DNA of 5,997 nucleotides from Synergistaceae bacterium (GTDB lineage Bacteria > Synergistota > Synergistia > Synergistales > Synergistaceae): NCBI GenBank assembly GCA_031274115.1, contig JAISQP010000228.1, positions 1 through 5,997 of the forward strand, written 5' to 3'. This document shows, one piece after another, positions 1-5,830 of this stretch; the first letter of the stretch is position 1; each line of letters starts with the position of its first letter. The notes under the pieces are model-generated. The model searched no databases. It had not been told where the DNA came from and saw only the letters and a program-made list of their open reading frames with translations. The position numbers and the translations under genes are program-made.

Positions 1-73
1 ATTAATCGTGCTCAATTTCGTACACATATAAAATTACTTATCTATAAAACAGCATTGACACTGAAAGTTTAAC

Positions 74-91
74 CAATTTGCGTGCAAATTG
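74..91. promoter_or_regulatory. Perfect inverted repeat, candidate operator
   Basis: The arms CAATTTGC and GCAAATTG are exactly complementary and separated by two bases (GT). The left arm occurs again in direct orientation at 105-112. On the minus strand a TTGACA hexamer (positions 95 to 90) overlaps the right arm, and 17 bases further on there is a poor -10 match (TTAAAC). The palindrome would therefore lie inside a weak minus-strand promoter serving a gene left of the window. A plus-strand TTGACA at 55-60 has no good -10 partner. The spacing and symmetry suit a dimeric repressor, but the regulator and target are unknown. The RNA hairpin would have only a two-base loop, so a DNA site is more likely. 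Confidence 0.45.
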
Positions 92-127
92 TCAATCGGA
101 TTTACAATTTGCATAAAGCCAATGTGG

Positions 128-213
128 GGCCGGTTGGCGGACGTTCATCTGACAATAAATCAGCCTTCTTATATGGGTGAGGGCTGACTGATCCGCTAAC
201 TCATCGTCCGGCC
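128..213 (-). other. Nested stem structure beyond the 3' end of the PH-like gene
   Basis: Three helices nest within each other. 128-132 pairs with 209-213 (5 bp). 133-141 pairs with 192-200 (9 bp including one G-U). 160-168 pairs with 179-187 (9 bp including one G-U, with a 10-base loop). On the minus strand the fold begins two bases after the stop codon at 216-218. It could be a 3' UTR structure, a terminator variant or a processed RNA. No T-run follows on either strand, so it is not a standard intrinsic terminator. With unpaired segments at 142-159 and 201-208, the full fold is only moderately convincing; the 9-bp inner hairpin and the 9-bp middle helix are the solid parts. Confidence 0.35.
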
Positions 214-215
214 GC

Positions 216-671
216 TTATGAGCGCGGAACAGTCAGCGTCTCCACCTCTACGTCCGGCATCATGTCCTCGAAGATGTCGAGGATTTCATCCTCCTGGACG
301 CGTAAAAAAGGCGCCTTCCAACCGGTTGGCCCGGTCTCGAAGAACGCAGTTATCCTGTCTCCTCTGTAGGCGAGCGTTACGTGCCTTATGTCGTTCCACG
401 GAAGAATCCGACGGATGACCCTTCCCCAACTGCGCGTCTCGCGCACTATTCCAGCGTCCGAGAGGTAAAGCCGGCGGCTGATGCCGGCCCCGAACGCGCA
501 TACGGCGCCAAGAATCGCGTTGTAGACGAATTTCGAGTGAAACCCTCCCTCTGAAAAAGCCGCGTACGCGTTATAAAGCAACGCCATACCGAGCGTTACC
601 GCGGCCGCTGACATCCACTTCGGCGTCGGCTTGCTCGCGGCCGAATCGCACAGTACTTTCAATTCTTCCAT
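216..671 (-). CDS. Small two-helix membrane protein with PH-like C-terminal domain
   Basis: This is a 151-residue protein of unknown function. A short polar N-terminus (1-19) is followed by two hydrophobic segments, about residues 20-38 and 47-65, probably forming a membrane hairpin. The basic residues SRR (65-67) mark the cytosolic side. The rest (about 68-145) reads as a small beta-rich domain: LYLSDAGIVRETRSWGR, then ILPWNDIRHVTL, then an ITAFFETG strand, and finally the acidic helix EDEILDIFEDMMPDVEV. This order (strands, a 'W.dI..v' turn, terminal helix) is typical of bacterial membrane-anchored PH-like/YdbT-type domains, which is a resemblance only. The ATG at 669-671 is preceded on the minus strand by AAGGGAG at good spacing, and the stop is TAA. 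It is transcribed away from the MarR operon and shares a 193-bp divergent intergenic region with it. It appears to be a single-gene unit. Confidence 0.72.
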   Translation of the reverse strand: MEELKVLCDSAASKPTPKWMSAAAVTLGMALLYNAYAAFSEGGFHSKFVYNAILGAVCAFGAGISRRLYLSDAGIVRETRSWGRVIRRILPWNDIRHVTLAYRGDRITAFFETGPTGWKAPFLRVQEDEILDIFEDMMPDVEVETLTVPRS

Positions 672-700
672 GGAGACTCCCTTATCCGTAAGCTCACGTA

Positions 701-715
701 ACGATAAGATATCGT
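701..715 (-). promoter_or_regulatory. Inverted repeat upstream of the PH-like membrane gene
   Basis: ACGATA and TATCGT form exact 6-bp arms around the spacer AGA, 30 bases upstream of the minus-strand ATG at 671. A minus-strand GATAAT (complement of 725-730) resembles a -10 box just upstream, but no good -35 stands 16-18 bases from it. The palindrome would then fall near the transcription start, as an operator might. A short AT-rich repeat like this can also arise by chance. Confidence 0.25.
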
Positions 716-798
716 CCGCTGTCGATTATCGCAGAAAAGCGTCCGAAAAGCTACCTCTTCGCCGGCGCGCGCGGCGCCCCTGTCTTGCAGCCGTTATG

Positions 799-827
799 TT
801 GACAGAGGCGCTTGCCCGCGTTATTAT
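799..827 (+). promoter_or_regulatory. Sigma-70-type promoter for the MarR operon
   Basis: A perfect -35 box TTGACA (799-804) is followed after exactly 17 bases by TATTAT (822-827), which matches the -10 consensus at five of six positions. Initiation would be expected near 833-835, giving a leader of about 30 bases before the ATG at 865. This is one of the two best promoter matches in the window. Confidence 0.75.
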
Positions 828-830
828 CAA

Positions 831-850
831 ATAGTTGTATATACATATAT
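831..850. promoter_or_regulatory. Candidate MarR autoregulatory operator
   Basis: A perfect 10-bp palindrome TGTATATACA (836-845) extends to a 20-bp imperfect palindrome over 831-850, with only two mismatched pairs (834/847 and 835/846). It covers the predicted transcription start, immediately after the -10 box and just before the ribosome binding site. MarR-family dimers usually bind 16-20 bp AT-rich palindromes overlapping their own promoter, so this is the obvious candidate site. Part of the symmetry comes from an alternating TA tract, which weakens the case slightly. Confidence 0.55.
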
Positions 851-864
851 ATGGGAGGCGCAAT

Positions 865-1326
865 ATGCCGAGCTTATCCGAAATCGCGTCAAAGTCTCCC
901 TGCGTCTGTTTTCACCTCCGCAGGGCGGGGCGCGTCGTCACTCAGCTGTACGATTCACACTTGAAGCCGGCCGGCATCAGGAGCCCTCAGTTTGCGATGC
1001 TGCGGCATATCGGCGCGGCGGGCGGCGCCGCGATCGGCGAGTTGGGAGAGGCGCTGCGCCTCGATCGGTCGACCGCCACGAGGAATGTGGAGGCGCTGAA
1101 AAGGGCTGGATACGTGCGCCTTATTTCCGGAGACGGCGACAGGAGGAAGAAGATACTGTCGCTCTCCGACGCCGGACGCGCGAAACTTTCCGAAGCGATT
1201 CCATTATGGAAGGAGGCGCAGGATCATATCTTGCGGGAACTCGGTGAGGACGGCGCGGAGAACTTTCTCTCTATCCTGAGGGACATAGCCGCGATTGAAG
1301 TTGGGAGGTCAGAAGAGAATGAATGA
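865..1326 (+). CDS. MarR-family winged-helix transcriptional regulator
   Basis: This 153-residue DNA-binding protein has the usual MarR length and layout. N-terminal dimerisation helices (about 8-35) include SPCVCFHLRRAGRVVTQLYD. A winged helix-turn-helix spans about 40-105, with recognition helix DRSTATRNVEALKRAGYV (67-84) and wing GDGDRRKKILSLSDAGR (89-105). C-terminal helices (about 106-145) complete the dimer interface. Cys13 and Cys15 lie near the N-terminus, where OhrR-type members carry their peroxide-sensing Cys, so redox sensing is possible but unproven. The ATG at 865 is chosen because GGGAGG (853-858) stands 6 bases before it; an upstream in-frame TTG at 835 falls at the predicted transcription start. 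It overlaps the downstream FeS-protein gene by 8 bp, so the two are very probably cotranscribed and repressed together through the palindrome at 831-850. The ligand is unknown. Confidence 0.9.
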   Translation: MPSLSEIASKSPCVCFHLRRAGRVVTQLYDSHLKPAGIRSPQFAMLRHIGAAGGAAIGELGEALRLDRSTATRNVEALKRAGYVRLISGDGDRRKKILSLSDAGRAKLSEAIPLWKEAQDHILRELGEDGAENFLSILRDIAAIEVGRSEENE

Positions 1327-2341
1327 CGGTATCGCTTTGAAAATTGTAAGACACGCTGTCTCTCTGAGCTACGAGAGATGCGGAATAATAAGGCTGGACG
1401 CGATGAGGGGGTATGCGCTCGAGGTCGAGAAGCGGGCCAGGCGTTTCCCCGAGTCTGCGGAGTCGATAAGCCGTTTTCCCTTCCTCGCCGACCCGAGAGA
1501 AAAATATCCCTGGGCGTCCTCTGTCGTAATCTGCTCTCAGCGTTACGGCAATTACCGCATTCCGAAGAACCTCGACGGTCTCATAGGCAAGTCTTATCTC
1601 TGCGACGAGAGGAAGGACGCGATGTCGGACGGCTACCGCGACCGGAGGCGGCTCGAGCGCTATATGACCGACGAGCTCGGACTCAGGACTACGCCGAGCG
1701 ACGATCTTTTCGTAACCGCCCTCAGATGGGCGGCTGTAACCGCCGGTCTGGGCGCGGTCCGCAGAAATAATTTCTTTTACGGGGACCGCGGCTCGTACTA
1801 TACCCTATCTGCTTTCCTGATAGACAGGGACATCGAGTACATACACGAGACGGAAGGAACGCCCTGTCCCGACGACTGCAACAGGTGCGTCAAAAGCTGT
1901 CCGGCAGGTTCTCTCGCCGAGCCGTATGCCATGAACCGGGTCGCGTGCGTTTCTCACCTCACGACATGGGACTTCGGGGCCGACGTCTACGGTCGTTACG
2001 GCGAGGAACTCGGCAATTGGATTTACGGCTGCGACGTCTGCCAGGACGTCTGTCCGTTCAACAGGAACCAGCTCTCGGGCGAGGTGGAATTTCCGGGCCT
2101 GGACGAGCTGGCTCGCGAGATATCCCCGGAGAGCGTCATAGCGGCGGACTACCGCAGTCTGAGGGACCTCGTCGCGAAAAAATTCTGGTACATAAAACCC
2201 GAGGATCTCTGGAAATGGAAGTGCAGCGCGATAAACGCGATCAAAAACCTCCGCGGCAAAGGGCGCCTCGACGCCGTAAAACCCGCCCTCCACGACGAGG
2301 ATGAGCGAGTGAGGGCTATGGCCGGGGACGTATTGTCATGA
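1319..2341 (+). CDS. QueG-like double [4Fe-4S] cluster protein
   Basis: This is a 340-residue cytosolic iron-sulfur protein of the epoxyqueuosine reductase (QueG)/reductive-dehalogenase-like superfamily. The first cluster motif is C183-x3-C187-x2-C190-x3-C194-P. The second is C238-x2-C241-x3-C245-P (YGCDVCQDVCPFN), with an additional Cys210 in RVACVSHLTTW as in QueG. The central segment TALRWAAVTAGLGAVRRNNFF (133-153) corresponds to the QueG region 'LER.WAARAGLGWIGKN', and the C-terminus (about 311-340) looks like a HEAT-type helix pair. The N-terminal half lacks the YAWGRDYH-type motif of true QueG and the DTGP catalytic motif. Asp128 lies at a comparable offset, but the surrounding residues differ. 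It is therefore probably a paralogue with another electron-transfer or corrinoid-dependent reductase role; tRNA queuosine synthesis is not assured. The ATG at 1319 follows GGGAGG at 1303-1308. The gene overlaps the MarR gene, which suggests substrate- or stress-responsive expression. Confidence 0.82.
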   Translation: MNDGIALKIVRHAVSLSYERCGIIRLDAMRGYALEVEKRARRFPESAESISRFPFLADPREKYPWASSVVICSQRYGNYRIPKNLDGLIGKSYLCDERKDAMSDGYRDRRRLERYMTDELGLRTTPSDDLFVTALRWAAVTAGLGAVRRNNFFYGDRGSYYTLSAFLIDRDIEYIHETEGTPCPDDCNRCVKSCPAGSLAEPYAMNRVACVSHLTTWDFGADVYGRYGEELGNWIYGCDVCQDVCPFNRNQLSGEVEFPGLDELAREISPESVIAADYRSLRDLVAKKFWYIKPEDLWKWKCSAINAIKNLRGKGRLDAVKPALHDEDERVRAMAGDVLS

Positions 2342-2358
2342 CCCGCGAGCCCGCGAGC

Positions 2359-2387
2359 TTGACATATTAGTTAATGTAATTAATAAT
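2359..2387 (+). promoter_or_regulatory. Sigma-70-type promoter for the dehydrogenase-carrier operon
   Basis: A perfect TTGACA (2359-2364) is followed after 17 bases by AATAAT (2382-2387), five of six matches to the -10 consensus. Initiation would be near 2394, leaving a leader of about 43 bases. The spacer holds an exact palindrome, TTAAT-GTA-ATTAA (2371-2383), that a repressor could occupy. An 8-bp tandem duplication, CCGCGAGC twice (2343-2358), abuts the -35 box. No terminator separates this promoter from the preceding FeS-protein gene, so some read-through is possible. The leader is too short for a lysine riboswitch. Confidence 0.7.
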
Positions 2388-2436
2388 GTTATTAGTCGGA
2401 TAAATTATCTGCGGTGTGTTTTAGGAGGAGAATTGC

Positions 2437-3600
2437 GTGAAGAAAAAAGTGATAGTGCTCGGCAACGGTCTTGTGGGTTCCGTCATCGCTCTGGATTTTG
2501 CGGAGGATGAAGGATATGAAGTGGTTGTATGCGACGCGAACGCGGAATCCCTGAGCGAGACTCGGGCGAAGTCCGGCGGGAGGGTCGCCGTGCGGGCTGA
2601 TGTGGACTTCGCGTCGCCGGGCGCGATAACGGAGGCCGTAAGGGGTTTCGACCTCTGCATCGGGGCGGTCCCGGGTTTCCTCGGCTATAACATGCTCGGC
2701 GCAGTAATAAGAGCGGGCGTCAACATCTCGGACATCTCATTCATGCCCGAGGATTACCGCGGTTGGGACGAGGAGGCCAAGAGAGCGGGAGTGACGGCTT
2801 ACGAGGATACCGGCGTCGCGCCCGGCGCGAGCAGCGCGCTCATAGGTCACGCGTGCGCCCTGCTGGATACGGTGGAGGACGTTGTGTATTACGTCTGCGG
2901 ACTGCCCACGGATCCGAAGCCTCCTTTCAACTACAAATTGGTCTTCAGCCCCGACGACCTGATCGAGGAGTACGTGCGCCCCGCCAGGTGCAAGAAGAAC
3001 GGCGAGATATTGACGGTTCCGGCCCTTTCCAACTGCGAAATCATCGATTTTGACATTCCCGGCCTGAAACTGCCAAGGATGGAGGGATTTTTTACTGACG
3101 GCAGCAGGACGCTTCTCGATACCATTCCGTCTCCGAACGTCATAGAGTACACGCTCAGGTACCCTGGAACCGCGAGGGACCTGGAGTTCCTCCGGTCGAT
3201 CGGCATGTTCGACAACGAGCCGGTCAGGATCAAGGGAGTTGACGTCGTGCCGCGCGACGTCTTCGGTCACTTTGCGTACCCGATGATGAAGCTAGGCGAC
3301 GGCGAGAACGAGTTCACGTTTTTTCACGCCAAAGTGACCGGACTCAAGGACGGCAAGAGAGTCCGCCACACGTTCAGCCTCTACGATGAGAGGGACATGA
3401 AGACTGGATATCCGTCCATGTCCAGGACGACCGGGTTCACCTGCGCGATAGCGGGGCGGATGATAGCGGAGGGAATGCTTACTGACGCTGGAGTCAATCC
3501 GCCTGAATATATCGGCAGATCGAAAGCCGCGACGGAACGCCTCGTGGCTGAACTGAAGAAGCGAGGCGTGACGATTTCGCGTTCGCAGGAAACGCTGTAG
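2437..3600 (+). CDS. Saccharopine dehydrogenase-family oxidoreductase, L-lysine 6-dehydrogenase-like
   Basis: This is a 387-residue NAD(P)-dependent cytosolic oxidoreductase. An N-terminal Rossmann fold begins at once: KKVIVLGNGLVG with G9-x-G11-x2-G14, and Asp33 at the end of the second strand (VVVCDAN), which favours NAD over NADP. The catalytic/dimerisation domain starts near DTGVAPGASS (124-133) and continues with YYVCGLPTDPKPPFNYKLVFS (151-171) and LIEEYVRPA (175-183). This combination, and the length of about 385 residues, fits L-lysine 6-dehydrogenase, which oxidatively deaminates lysine to allysine with release of ammonia. Carboxynorspermidine and saccharopine reductases share the superfamily, so the substrate is not proven. 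The GTG at 2437 is the start because AGGAGGAG (2423-2430) lies 6 bases upstream. Only 42 bases separate its stop from the NhaC-family carrier, so the two form an operon and the carrier may supply or exchange the substrate. Confidence 0.82.
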   Translation: MKKKVIVLGNGLVGSVIALDFAEDEGYEVVVCDANAESLSETRAKSGGRVAVRADVDFASPGAITEAVRGFDLCIGAVPGFLGYNMLGAVIRAGVNISDISFMPEDYRGWDEEAKRAGVTAYEDTGVAPGASSALIGHACALLDTVEDVVYYVCGLPTDPKPPFNYKLVFSPDDLIEEYVRPARCKKNGEILTVPALSNCEIIDFDIPGLKLPRMEGFFTDGSRTLLDTIPSPNVIEYTLRYPGTARDLEFLRSIGMFDNEPVRIKGVDVVPRDVFGHFAYPMMKLGDGENEFTFFHAKVTGLKDGKRVRHTFSLYDERDMKTGYPSMSRTTGFTCAIAGRMIAEGMLTDAGVNPPEYIGRSKAATERLVAELKKRGVTISRSQETL

Positions 3601-3642
3601 CTTTTAGCGCGTGATCCACACATTATGAGGAGGAGCAGAATT

Positions 3643-5187
3643 ATGAGCAGCGAGGAGAATACTGATATAAAAGTCGGACGTTTTCCGACCCTGATTGAAT
3701 CTATTATCGTCATTGCGATTTCAGCGTTTCTTATCGCCATGGCCGTCAGATACTGGGAGACGGACGTGCATATAGCCCTTGTGCTGTCCGCGACGGTCGC
3801 GACGGTATATGCGCTGTTCGTGCTGAAGTATCCATGGAAGATCATCGAAGAGGGTATGCTCGCGTCCATCATGATGGGCATGCAGGCGATACTGATACTG
3901 TTCACCGTCGGAATTCTGATAGGGACCTGGCTTTTGAGCGGCGTCGTGCAGACTATGATCTATTACGGGCTCGCCATCCTGAACCCCAGCATATTCCTGA
4001 TAGCGACTCTGTTGCTGTGCAGCATAGTCTCGCTCGCGACCGGGACGTCCTGGGGGACGTCTGGGACGGTCGGTATCGCCCTCATGGGCATCGCGGCCGG
4101 GCTGGGCGTGCCGGCGCCGATAGCCGCCGGCTTCATAATCTCCGGGGCCTATTTCGGGGATAAGATGTCCCCGCTCTCAGACACGACCAACCTCGCGCCA
4201 GCCATGGCCGGGACCGATATCTTCCAGCACATCAGGGCAATGGTCTGGACGACGTCGCCATCGTATGTAATCGTGCTGGTTATCGCCGGCATCCTGGGGG
4301 CTGGCTACTCGTCCGGGTCGTTTGACGCGGAAAAGGTTCGCGCCATCCAGGATATGATGAAGGTCGAGTTCTCAATCTCGCCTTTGGGGCTTATCCCGCC
4401 TATCCTGGTCATCGCGCTCGCGGCTTCCGGCAAACCGGCGCTGCCGAGCATCTTCAGCGGCGCGCTCGCCGGCATCGTTCTCGGTCTCTTTCAGGGCGCG
4501 TCATTCGGGGCGATGCTCGATGTGATGCAGAATGGCTACTCTCCTGTCCTTCCCGCCGAGATAGCGGGCCTCGCGGAGGATTTGCCGGCGCTTGCGACGC
4601 TGGCGGGGGAGCACGGGCTCTCGAGCTTCTCCACGGATTCCATACTGAACGCGGCGTCCGTTCTGAGCGATCTCCTGGCGCGGGGCGGACTGCAATCGAT
4701 GACGTGGTCCAACTCGCTGGTTCTCTGCGCGCTCGTCTTCGGCGGCGTGCTCGACAGATGCGGCTTCCTCCAGGCGCTGCTCGAATTTATGATGAAGGGC
4801 GTGAAGACCGTAGGCGGATACGTGACAGCGGTCGCGATCGCCTGCGTAGTGACTAACATGATAGCCTCCGATCAATATATAGCGATCGTCCTTCCGGGGC
4901 GTATGTTCAAGCCAGCCTTTGACGAAAAAGGGCTCCATCCCCGCATGTTGTCGAGGGCGCTAGAGGACACGGGCACGATAACGTCGGCGCTCGTCCCCTG
5001 GAACACATGCGGCGCGTATCAGAGCGTCACGCTGGGAGTCAATACCATCGAGTACTTTCCATACGCCTTCTTCAACTACATCAACCCTATAATCGCTATA
5101 ATTATTACATACATGGGCATAGGAATAGCGTGGAGGGGAAAGAACGGCGAGCCTGTAATGGGGAAGACCAGACCGGCCGGTCTGTGA
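3643..5187 (+). CDS. NhaC-family Na+-coupled antiporter / amino acid carrier
   Basis: This is a 514-residue polytopic inner-membrane carrier with roughly 11-12 hydrophobic segments, from about residue 17-36 to 487-506. Family signatures are clear: TGTSWGTSGTVGIAL (133-147), SGAYFGDKMSPLSDTTNLAP (167-186), NMIASDQYIAIVLPGRMF (415-432) and ALEDTGTITSALVPWNTCGAY (449-469), whose conserved Asp, Ser, Thr and Asn residues are likely to line the ion pathway. NhaC members include Na+/H+ antiporters, the malate-Na+/lactate antiporter MleN and the predicted lysine transporter LysW, so the family alone does not fix the substrate. Its operon partner, a lysine-dehydrogenase-like enzyme, suggests an organic substrate such as a basic amino acid rather than plain Na+/H+ exchange. 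The ATG at 3643 is preferred over the in-frame ATG at 3625, because AGGAGGAG (3628-3635) lies 7 bases before it and overlaps the codons that follow 3625. Confidence 0.9.
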   Translation: MSSEENTDIKVGRFPTLIESIIVIAISAFLIAMAVRYWETDVHIALVLSATVATVYALFVLKYPWKIIEEGMLASIMMGMQAILILFTVGILIGTWLLSGVVQTMIYYGLAILNPSIFLIATLLLCSIVSLATGTSWGTSGTVGIALMGIAAGLGVPAPIAAGFIISGAYFGDKMSPLSDTTNLAPAMAGTDIFQHIRAMVWTTSPSYVIVLVIAGILGAGYSSGSFDAEKVRAIQDMMKVEFSISPLGLIPPILVIALAASGKPALPSIFSGALAGIVLGLFQGASFGAMLDVMQNGYSPVLPAEIAGLAEDLPALATLAGEHGLSSFSTDSILNAASVLSDLLARGGLQSMTWSNSLVLCALVFGGVLDRCGFLQALLEFMMKGVKTVGGYVTAVAIACVVTNMIASDQYIAIVLPGRMFKPAFDEKGLHPRMLSRALEDTGTITSALVPWNTCGAYQSVTLGVNTIEYFPYAFFNYINPIIAIIITYMGIGIAWRGKNGEPVMGKTRPAGL

Positions 5188-5205
5188 ACCGCGGTTTTTG
5201 GGGCA

Positions 5206-5230
5206 AGGAGCCCGGTTAACCCGGGCTCCT
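5206..5230 (+). terminator. GC-rich hairpin after the carrier gene
   Basis: AGGAGCCCGG and CCGGGCTCCT are exact complements around the loop TTAAC, giving a 10-bp stem 18 bases after the NhaC-family stop codon. It is the natural end of the dehydrogenase-carrier operon. The nearest T-run on the plus strand (seven T, 5262-5268) is about 31 bases downstream, so the element lacks the adjacent U-tract of a textbook intrinsic terminator. It might act as an RNA-stabilising 3' end, or with Rho. The minus-strand flavodoxin transcript would also reach it from the other side. Confidence 0.6.
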
Positions 5231-5383
5231 GAAAGTCGCTGACGTTGCGGGTGTTGCGTGGTTTTTTTAGAAGGGCGTTTGAATGGCGAAATTGAGAGGT
5301 ACCGTAAAGTAAAAACTGTTTACAGACGCGGAGACCATCGAGGTTTTAATCTTTACCCTTCAGACTCCCGTTCCCTAAAAAAT

Positions 5384-5812
5384 TCAGAAAGCCGCGATTT
5401 TCTTGCCGTATTCGACGCAAAGATCCGCGCTTTCGCCCTCCGGGGTTTCGTGGACCGTCAGGCCATCGTCAAGCAACTTGACGCCGGCGTTCTTGAGGTC
5501 GGAGGACCAGTTGCGCATCCATTCCCCGTCGCCCCACCCATAGGAGCCGAAGAGAGCGACTTTTTTGTCCTTCAGCGCCGGAGCGGCGGACGAGACGAAC
5601 GGCGCCATCTCATCCTCCTCGACGACCTCAGCCCCCATGGAAGGTGAGCCAAGGACGACCACGTCGTACCCGGCCAGCTCTTCGGAAGACGCTGAAGCAA
5701 CATTTTTGCGGGTCACATCGGCGCCGGATCCCTTTGCGCCCTGTTCGATCAGCTCCGCCATTTTCTCAGTGTTGCCAGTTCCGGACCAGTAGATGATTCC
5801 AATTTTTGCCAT
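5384..5812 (-). CDS. Short-chain flavodoxin
   Basis: This 142-residue soluble FMN protein carries low-potential electrons and typically substitutes for ferredoxin. The phosphate-binding loop is WSGTGNTEKM (9-18). The loop over the flavin is GSPSMGAEVVEEDEM (55-69), with the SPxMG form known from Megasphaera and Clostridium flavodoxins. The third loop is FGSYGWGDGEWM (88-99), whose Trp93 should stack on the isoalloxazine ring. Length and motifs match the short-chain class, and the many Asp and Glu residues are typical. The ATG at 5810-5812 is preceded on the minus strand by AAGGAGG (complement of 5820-5826) at 7-base spacing. The stop is TGA. A MITE-like element ends only a few bases upstream of the ribosome binding site, so its promoter must lie inside or beyond that element. 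No strong terminator is visible after the stop, only a six-T stretch on the minus strand. Confidence 0.93.
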   Translation of the reverse strand: MAKIGIIYWSGTGNTEKMAELIEQGAKGSGADVTRKNVASASSEELAGYDVVVLGSPSMGAEVVEEDEMAPFVSSAAPALKDKKVALFGSYGWGDGEWMRNWSSDLKNAGVKLLDDGLTVHETPEGESADLCVEYGKKIAAF

Positions 5813-5830
5813 GACAAATCCTCCTTATAT

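Noticed and set aside
631..834. Plus-strand open frame of 67 codons in the divergent region
   Set aside because: It starts antisense inside the PH-like gene, runs through the MarR promoter boxes and has no ribosome binding site.
835..864. Upstream in-frame TTG start for the MarR protein, adding ten residues
   Set aside because: It falls at the predicted transcription start inside the palindrome, has no ribosome binding site, and the added residues are encoded by an alternating AT tract. The ATG at 865 has GGGAGG at ideal spacing.
1295..1318. Upstream TTG start for the QueG-like protein
   Set aside because: It has no ribosome binding site of its own, whereas the ATG at 1319 has GGGAGG ten bases upstream and the family does not need the extra residues.
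1378..2304. Long alternative plus- and minus-strand open frames inside the FeS-protein gene
   Set aside because: They overlap a gene with clear motifs, lack ribosome binding sites, and have Arg-rich composition typical of out-of-frame reading of GC-rich DNA.
1319..2341. Assigning the gene symbol queG
   Set aside because: The cluster-binding cysteines fit, but motifs around the QueG active site are missing and the MarR operon context is unusual.
2342..2436. Lysine riboswitch upstream of the lysine-dehydrogenase-like gene
   Set aside because: Only 95 bases separate the genes, the expected leader is about 43 bases, and no multi-helix L-box architecture is visible.
3625..3642. Upstream ATG start for the NhaC-family carrier
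   Set aside because: The strong AGGAGGAG lies immediately after this ATG and is correctly spaced for the ATG at 3643.
5309..5323. GTAAA/TTTAC inverted repeat as a flavodoxin terminator
   Set aside because: The stem is only five AT-rich pairs, with no real T-run after it on the minus strand.
5258..5647. Plus-strand open frame of 129 codons
   Set aside because: Most of it is antisense to the well-supported flavodoxin gene, it has no ribosome binding site, and its product resembles nothing I know.
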